64,000 nucleotides of DNA, from the NCBI GenBank assembly GCA_012295275.1, contig CM022669.1, forward strand, positions 9,924,989 to 9,988,988. Direction: 5' to 3'. The notes under the pieces were generated by a model. That model worked only from the letters and a program-made list of their open reading frames with translations, searched no databases and was not told the DNA's origin. Numbering within the stretch: the first letter of the stretch is position 1; each line of letters opens with the position of its first letter. A program made the position numbers and the translations under genes. Source of the DNA: Chrysomallon squamiferum (Eukaryota > Mollusca > Gastropoda > Neomphalida > Peltospiridae). Shown here piece by piece: positions 59,297 through 64,000 of this stretch.

Positions 59297-60430
59297 TTAA
59301 ACGTAGCACAAAGCTGGGTTCTTCACTCTTTCCCAGATCTCGTACATCGTTTTACCAAAAATCTTCTGTGAGACTATCACGCTGCCTGTTACAAGTTCGC
59401 ACGGTGTCGCAGGCTTCGACAAAAAATATTCCTTATTAATTTTCAGACCGACATGCCTGATATTAAATATTTTCGGTAGAATACCCGTTATTGCTACGTC
59501 CTCCATGTTCACGTACGGCATGTGCTCCGACACCGCTAAAATCTTCATGGCAACATCAAAAGGCATGAAGTAACAATTGCCCTTGACGTGCGGAGGGTAT
59601 TTTGGAGCGGGATAAGCCTGTTCTGAAACTTTATATCTTTCTTTTCGTATGACCTCGTCTGAGAGAAACATCCGTCCAAATATTTTGTTTTCCCATTTGT
59701 TGTTTCGAATCAAGCTGACGAAGTCTGGAATCTTTACGTACGTGTCTTCATCCACTTTCATGATGTATTTCGCGTTCGAGCAAAATTGCTTGACCCACTT
59801 AAAAGCCATAAGAACTTTGAGTGTCAAGTTGAAGTAACTGTCTTTAAAATCTACTATTACAATGTCCTTCTTTATACTGGCTTCGCTGGCAACAGCAGAA
59901 TTGAGAGTAGTGTTTTCGTTGATTCCTAAAATAAAGAATACTCTGACGGGTAACGCGTGAGAAGAATTCGGCCATTTCATTCCCCGAGAGACACTGCCCC
60001 ATGTATCCCGAATAGCCTGCCTTTGTGACGTCATATGATGCAATGACATCACCATGACAACCAGAAGAGTATCAGGCATGCACTTTGTTGGTGGTATTTT
60101 CAAAAAGTTGTAATTCATAGGAAAGGTTTTTGTGATGTTCGGTCTGAAATACCACTGATATCTCACTAAAACAGGATCTCCGTAAAAATTGTTTGGCGAG
60201 AAGGCTTCGGGAACGGGTAAAGCAGATATATTTATTATTTGTTTTTCTTCCAGGAATGAGGAGGTGATGCTGTTGCTTTGATATGTTTTTGACTGCAGCG
60301 GCATCTGCATAAAATCAGAGAGTTTTGAAGGTTTCTTTCTCTTGGTGACGTATAATCCGAAAGTCAAAAAGATCAATGAGAATAACATTAACAACAGGAC
60401 GAACTGCTTTAGTGACAACCTGCGTCTCAT
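59297..60430 (-). CDS. B3GALT-like: Galactosyltransferase D: GT31 beta-1,3-galactosyltransferase-like, intact
   Basis: 377 aa when started at the ATG 60430, which directly follows a TTATTTCAG acceptor as in A and B; the open frame runs 28 codons further but those are intron/UTR with a CA repeat. Anchor about 9-28, stem, then QRQAIRDTWG (136-145), FFILG (165-169), DIVIVDFKDSYFNLTLK (189-205), the DxD motif DED (227-229), YPPHVKGNCYFMPF (278-291) and EDVAITG (310-316, where A and B have EDVEITG). Length and motif order are those of Golgi beta-1,3-galactosyltransferases. Donor and acceptor sugars are not predictable. It is the functional sister of frameshifted B, so each unit keeps exactly one intact gene, and a different one. 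Confidence 0.9.
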   Translation of the reverse strand: MRRRLSLKQFVLLLMLFSLIFLTFGLYVTKRKKPSKLSDFMQMPLQSKTYQSNSITSSFLEEKQIINISALPVPEAFSPNNFYGDPVLVRYQWYFRPNITKTFPMNYNFLKIPPTKCMPDTLLVVMVMSLHHMTSQRQAIRDTWGSVSRGMKWPNSSHALPVRVFFILGINENTTLNSAVASEASIKKDIVIVDFKDSYFNLTLKVLMAFKWVKQFCSNAKYIMKVDEDTYVKIPDFVSLIRNNKWENKIFGRMFLSDEVIRKERYKVSEQAYPAPKYPPHVKGNCYFMPFDVAMKILAVSEHMPYVNMEDVAITGILPKIFNIRHVGLKINKEYFLSKPATPCELVTGSVIVSQKIFGKTMYEIWERVKNPALCYV

Positions 60431-61100
60431 CTGAAATAAGTACAAGTAAACATAATTATCAGTTAAAGTGAAAATGTATTGTGTGTGTGTGTGTGTGTCA
60501 TTATTTTTTTTCATATGTAAGTATGTATTTGTGTATGTATATATTTATCTTTCAGGATTCACGCTAGTAGACAACGAGGGCAAAATATTCGCCCTGTTTT
60601 ACTCAGTTTCGTTGATCTTTCAAATTTTCTAATTTGTCTAGAGGCACAACACACTTTTCTCTATTTTTTTAATCAAGTTTGAACCCTGATCTATGCAGCA
60701 TGTACCAAATAATAATGATGTCATTTGACACTGAAGGTTACAATCAGTTTAATAGTGGTTAACTTACTAACATATTAACTTTCGTCTTCTTTAGAAAACG
60801 TTATCACAGATTCTGTACTTAACTAAAGCAGAACTCAATATGAAAATATTACATAACTATTTACGAATAAAATAAATAAACAATGCTTTAGAAATAAAGT
60901 ATATATATTAATAAATCTGGATAACAATGCAGATTATGTGGTTGTTTATTTCATGTGAATATATATCTAGAAGTATCTGTCTGTGTCTTTCTCTCTAAAT
61001 ATATGTGTGTGTGTATGTATGCACATGTATATATATATACATGCTTTGACCACATGTGTCAATTTATGTTTAACTAAACTGAAAAATATTAAGACTGTGT

Positions 61101-61204
<104 letters not shown>

Positions 61205-61493
61205 TTTTCGATTCGTTAATTTTATGGTGCAGTAATCGCACTTCAGAATTGCGTACAGATTATTTTTCTTAACATAACAATTGGGTTTTTGTTCTTTTTT
61301 TTAACATTATATTCAAAGGGCGAATTTTAGTAACAGAAGCTCTATTAATCTATATTTCTGTCTGTCTGCCTCTATCTCTCTCTAAATAAGAATTAGTTTT
61401 ATTAGTAACCAGTTACTTCCTTTATTCTGCAATCTTTAAGTTACAAAAAAATATATTTCTTAGCTCACCGATCTTGACAGTAGCAGATTCATG

Positions 61494-62585
61494 GGTGTCT
61501 TCCCATATGGTAGAATTCCCATTTCGTAGAAAAAGCTCGTCTACCGCAATACCTGATTACCTCTGGATATAATGAACTTGGCCTGTACATACATCTGGTT
61601 TCTTTCTAACATTCAGAAGCGGAGCGCATTGTTCCTAAATCAGTTATGTAACAGCAACATCACTACTCATTTTTTTACTTTTCCATTATTATCATCATCA
61701 TCTACCTCCTCATTATCATCATCATAATCATATTTTCATACTTTATGCGATAAGCGATATCCATACTACAACAATACCTCAGATTAAAAAGGTAATTGGT
61801 TCCAAATTTCCGATAGTTAAGTGAGGTATCGTTAAGCGGGAGACTAATTTACACAGAATTAAGGTTAAAAGCAATGGTTACTTTCTCGCTGATGAAATTT
61901 GACATAACAAAAGAGGTGAAATAAGGAGAAATAAAACGGCAGTTGAGACATAAATGATTTAATAGATTATAGATATTAAGTAAACAGTAAATCATTACAA
62001 ATCAATTTATACAAATACATTAAGAAATTATTATATGCCGCTCATTGTGGGTTCGTTTTTGTGGGCTTTGGTTTCATTTAAGATAATGTATTTTGTTTCT
62101 AAAGTTATTGTCTGCTGTTTCTTTTTATCATCAACATTTGCCAGTATACTGTTATTCGTTTCGAGATATTGGAAGGGTAAATTACAAAAGAGTTTAAGTC
62201 ATAATCGAAGCAGAAGAGAAAAGAGAATCAGAATATCAGATGCACATGTGACGTGTCAACTGATCAACACAGCTGGCAGAAGCTCGTGAATGAACGAAAA
62301 ACGAACGAAAACGGACTTAAAAACATGCATTGTATACATTTGTATCATTTATTTCGAACAATTAAAGATTAAATTTCTATTTATATAATTTGTAAAGAAA
62401 AAAAATCGTTAAAGCGGGATATCGTTAAGCGAGATGTTACTGTATTTATACAATAATAATCGCTTTCCAAATAATCTGGAACAGTTCACTATAATGACTG
62501 AGGTAAAAACACGTATGTCAATAAGACCACTGAACCATATTTAGCCTTTCGACGAACTGGGAATTCTACCAGATGGGAGTAAGCC
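61494..62585. mobile_element. 1.09-kb non-autonomous DNA transposon with 8-bp target duplication
   Basis: Flanked by GATTCATG at 61486-61493 and 62586-62593; unit 1 has a single GATTCATG at the matching place (about 48168-48175), an empty site. The termini are inverted repeats of about 27 bp sharing TGGTAGAATTCCC and the outer GG (roughly 22 of 27 match). An 8-bp duplication fits hAT, and a GG terminus with 8-9 bp also fits Merlin; the superfamily is undecided. No transposase frame is present. It contains the nested element at 61769-62442. Confidence 0.85.
61769..62442. mobile_element. Nested Tigger-like element inside the 1.09-kb transposon
   Basis: Flanked by TA at 61767-61768 and 62443-62444. 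The right end, reversed, reads CAGTAACATCTCGCTTAACG; the left end CAACAATACCTCAGATTAAA is a diverged version. Inner parts share CGTTAAGCGGGA-type sequence near 61830 and 62410. About 674 bp with no transposase; the 84-codon frame at 62035-62289 has no transposase motif. Confidence 0.6.
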
Positions 62586-62920
62586 GATTCATGTGGTTTA
62601 ATTTCATTGTCACAGTACAATGTCATAACAACAATTTATTTGCATTTTTTTAAATCGTCTTTTAAGATCTTGGATATATTGCATCAATTTTGAGCATTGT
62701 GAATTTAAAATAAGAAATTTAAGTTAAAATTCATTAATAAACTAAGTGAAGTACAGAAACATGATTTTCACACTAATCAGATAAATTTAATTTAAAACAC
62801 TGATTACACACTTATCAGTCTGAAGTGATACAAAAAAATATATTTTAATACTAACAGCTAACCCGTATTAAAATAAAATTTGAATAGTGATAAACTAATT
62901 AAAATGTTGAACGTTATATA

Positions 62921-62956
<36 letters not shown>

Positions 62957-63289
62957 TGTATTGTTCATGATCTTGAAAACTGACACAATATATGATACAT
63001 ACATATATACCTAGATGCATACAAACATACATACATGTGTGTATAATCAGGCAACTTACACATTTTCTTTCAAAACAATCGACGGCAAAGTTAGAATAGT
63101 ATGTTCTTTAATTTTGATAAATTAATTTTAAAATCATGTTACAGTACAAAATGATAATTAAAAACAATAATAAAATAATAAAATAGAAATAATGTTTTCT
63201 TTTGCTTTTTTATTCATACACACAGAGGTTCGTACATTCATATATACAAATATACGTACATACAGTTGCACATGCATATATATATATAT

Positions 63290-64000
63290 AATATGTGATA
63301 GAATGAATTAATAAATAAATAAATATTTAAATATGTGATAGAATGAATTAATAAATAAATATTTAAATATGTGATAGAATGAATTAATAAATAAATAGTT
63401 AAATATGTGATAGAATGATTTAATAAATAAATAATAAATAAATAAGTGATAGAATGAATTGGTAAGTAAATAATTATTTATTTTTATTATACTATTTCTG
63501 AATTAAGTTTCTTTATCATTTTCTACATTTACATAATTTTCAAAATTTCACAGAATTACATATATTTATGTATATATGTAACTGTATATACAAATACATA
63601 TGTATGTATGAATCGATATATGTATGTACCTTTGCCTGTATATGCATGTAAGTACGTTTGTATGAATATGTATGCATGTGATTTTATACGTATGTACCTA
63701 TGCATGTATATGACTGTGTATATATATATGTATGCACATACGTATGTATGGATGCATTTATACACATTTGTATGTATGTATCTCCGACGTCTGTGTGATT
63801 GAATAAAATAATAAAGTATACGCTATTTTTATTTTATTTCATGTTGTTAGAATTAGAGTAAATAATATTATATCATATATCTATCTCCGTGACTAGCTGT
63901 CTGCCTGGCTAATATTATGCCTGCCTGTCTCTTTGTATGTCTGTCTCTCTATCCATCCATCTATTCATGTGTGTCTGTCAGAAACACATACCAACATACA
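63290..64000 (-). repeat. Inverted copy of 50888-51610
   Basis: Reads as the reverse complement of 50888-51610 with scattered substitutions, for example CTCCGACGTCTGTGTGATTG at about 63782 against its complement at 51117-51136. The junction with collinear sequence is the TA repeat at about 63275-63290. Cut by the window end. Confidence 0.85.

Noticed and set aside
59297-60514. Start of gene D at the first ATG of the open frame (405 aa)
   Set aside because: The extra 28 residues translate a CA repeat and a splice acceptor (TTATTTCAG); genes A, B and C all start at the ATG right after that acceptor.
62035-62289. 84-codon frame inside the nested transposon as a transposase
   Set aside because: No DDE, zinc finger or helix-turn-helix motif is visible; the element is non-autonomous.

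Overview
The window looks like a stretch of a large, AT-rich animal genome, most likely a coleoid cephalopod (octopus-like). The reasons are very dense microsatellites of every class, introns up to 18 kb, a tRNA-related SINE family, metazoan splice signals and metazoan-only protein families. The species call is inference; no sequence search was possible.

Region 1 (about 1.4-34.8 kb, minus strand) is one spliced gene that I can assemble completely: seven coding exons (34716-34809, 31642-31754, 13221-13440, 10166-10186, 8064-8354, 2393-2416, 1424-1761). All junctions have GT/AG signals and matching phases, and together they give 1101 nt, a 366-residue protein. It has a signal peptide, two immunoglobulin domains of the Dpr/zig-8 type (neuronal surface recognition) and a hydrophobic C-terminal tail. 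Two of the exons are microexons of 21 and 24 nt, both symmetric in phase 1. The introns hold microsatellites, a MITE, an internally deleted hAT transposon and several non-repetitive islands.

Region 2 (about 35.2-64.0 kb) is a tandem duplication of a roughly 17-kb unit (unit 1 about 35.18-52.08 kb; unit 2 about 52.08 kb to beyond the window). Each unit carried, on the minus strand, two full glycosyltransferase family 31 (beta-1,3-galactosyltransferase-like) genes and a third, broken copy between them. Unit 1 has gene A (37077-38219, intact, 380 aa) and gene B (45647-46740, frameshifted in the stem). Unit 2 has gene C (53493-54407, pseudogene with a 217-nt internal deletion) and gene D (59297-60430, intact, 377 aa). 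The middle relics are at 39240-39600 and 55240-55465, the latter fused to an inverted 3' gene fragment (55466-55920).

Comparing the units shows what changed after duplication: a 1.09-kb transposon insertion with an 8-bp target duplication (61494-62585) carrying a nested Tigger-like element, deletions of about 2.9 and 1.5 kb in unit 2, and an inversion starting near 63290. A 222-bp block (35745-35966 and 52288-52509) reads as identical in both units although its surroundings differ. It lies 0.9 kb upstream of the Ig gene start and may be its promoter or first non-coding exon.

The two intact transferases (A, D) would be type II Golgi membrane enzymes extending glycans. Nothing in the sequence links them functionally to the Ig gene beyond adjacency.
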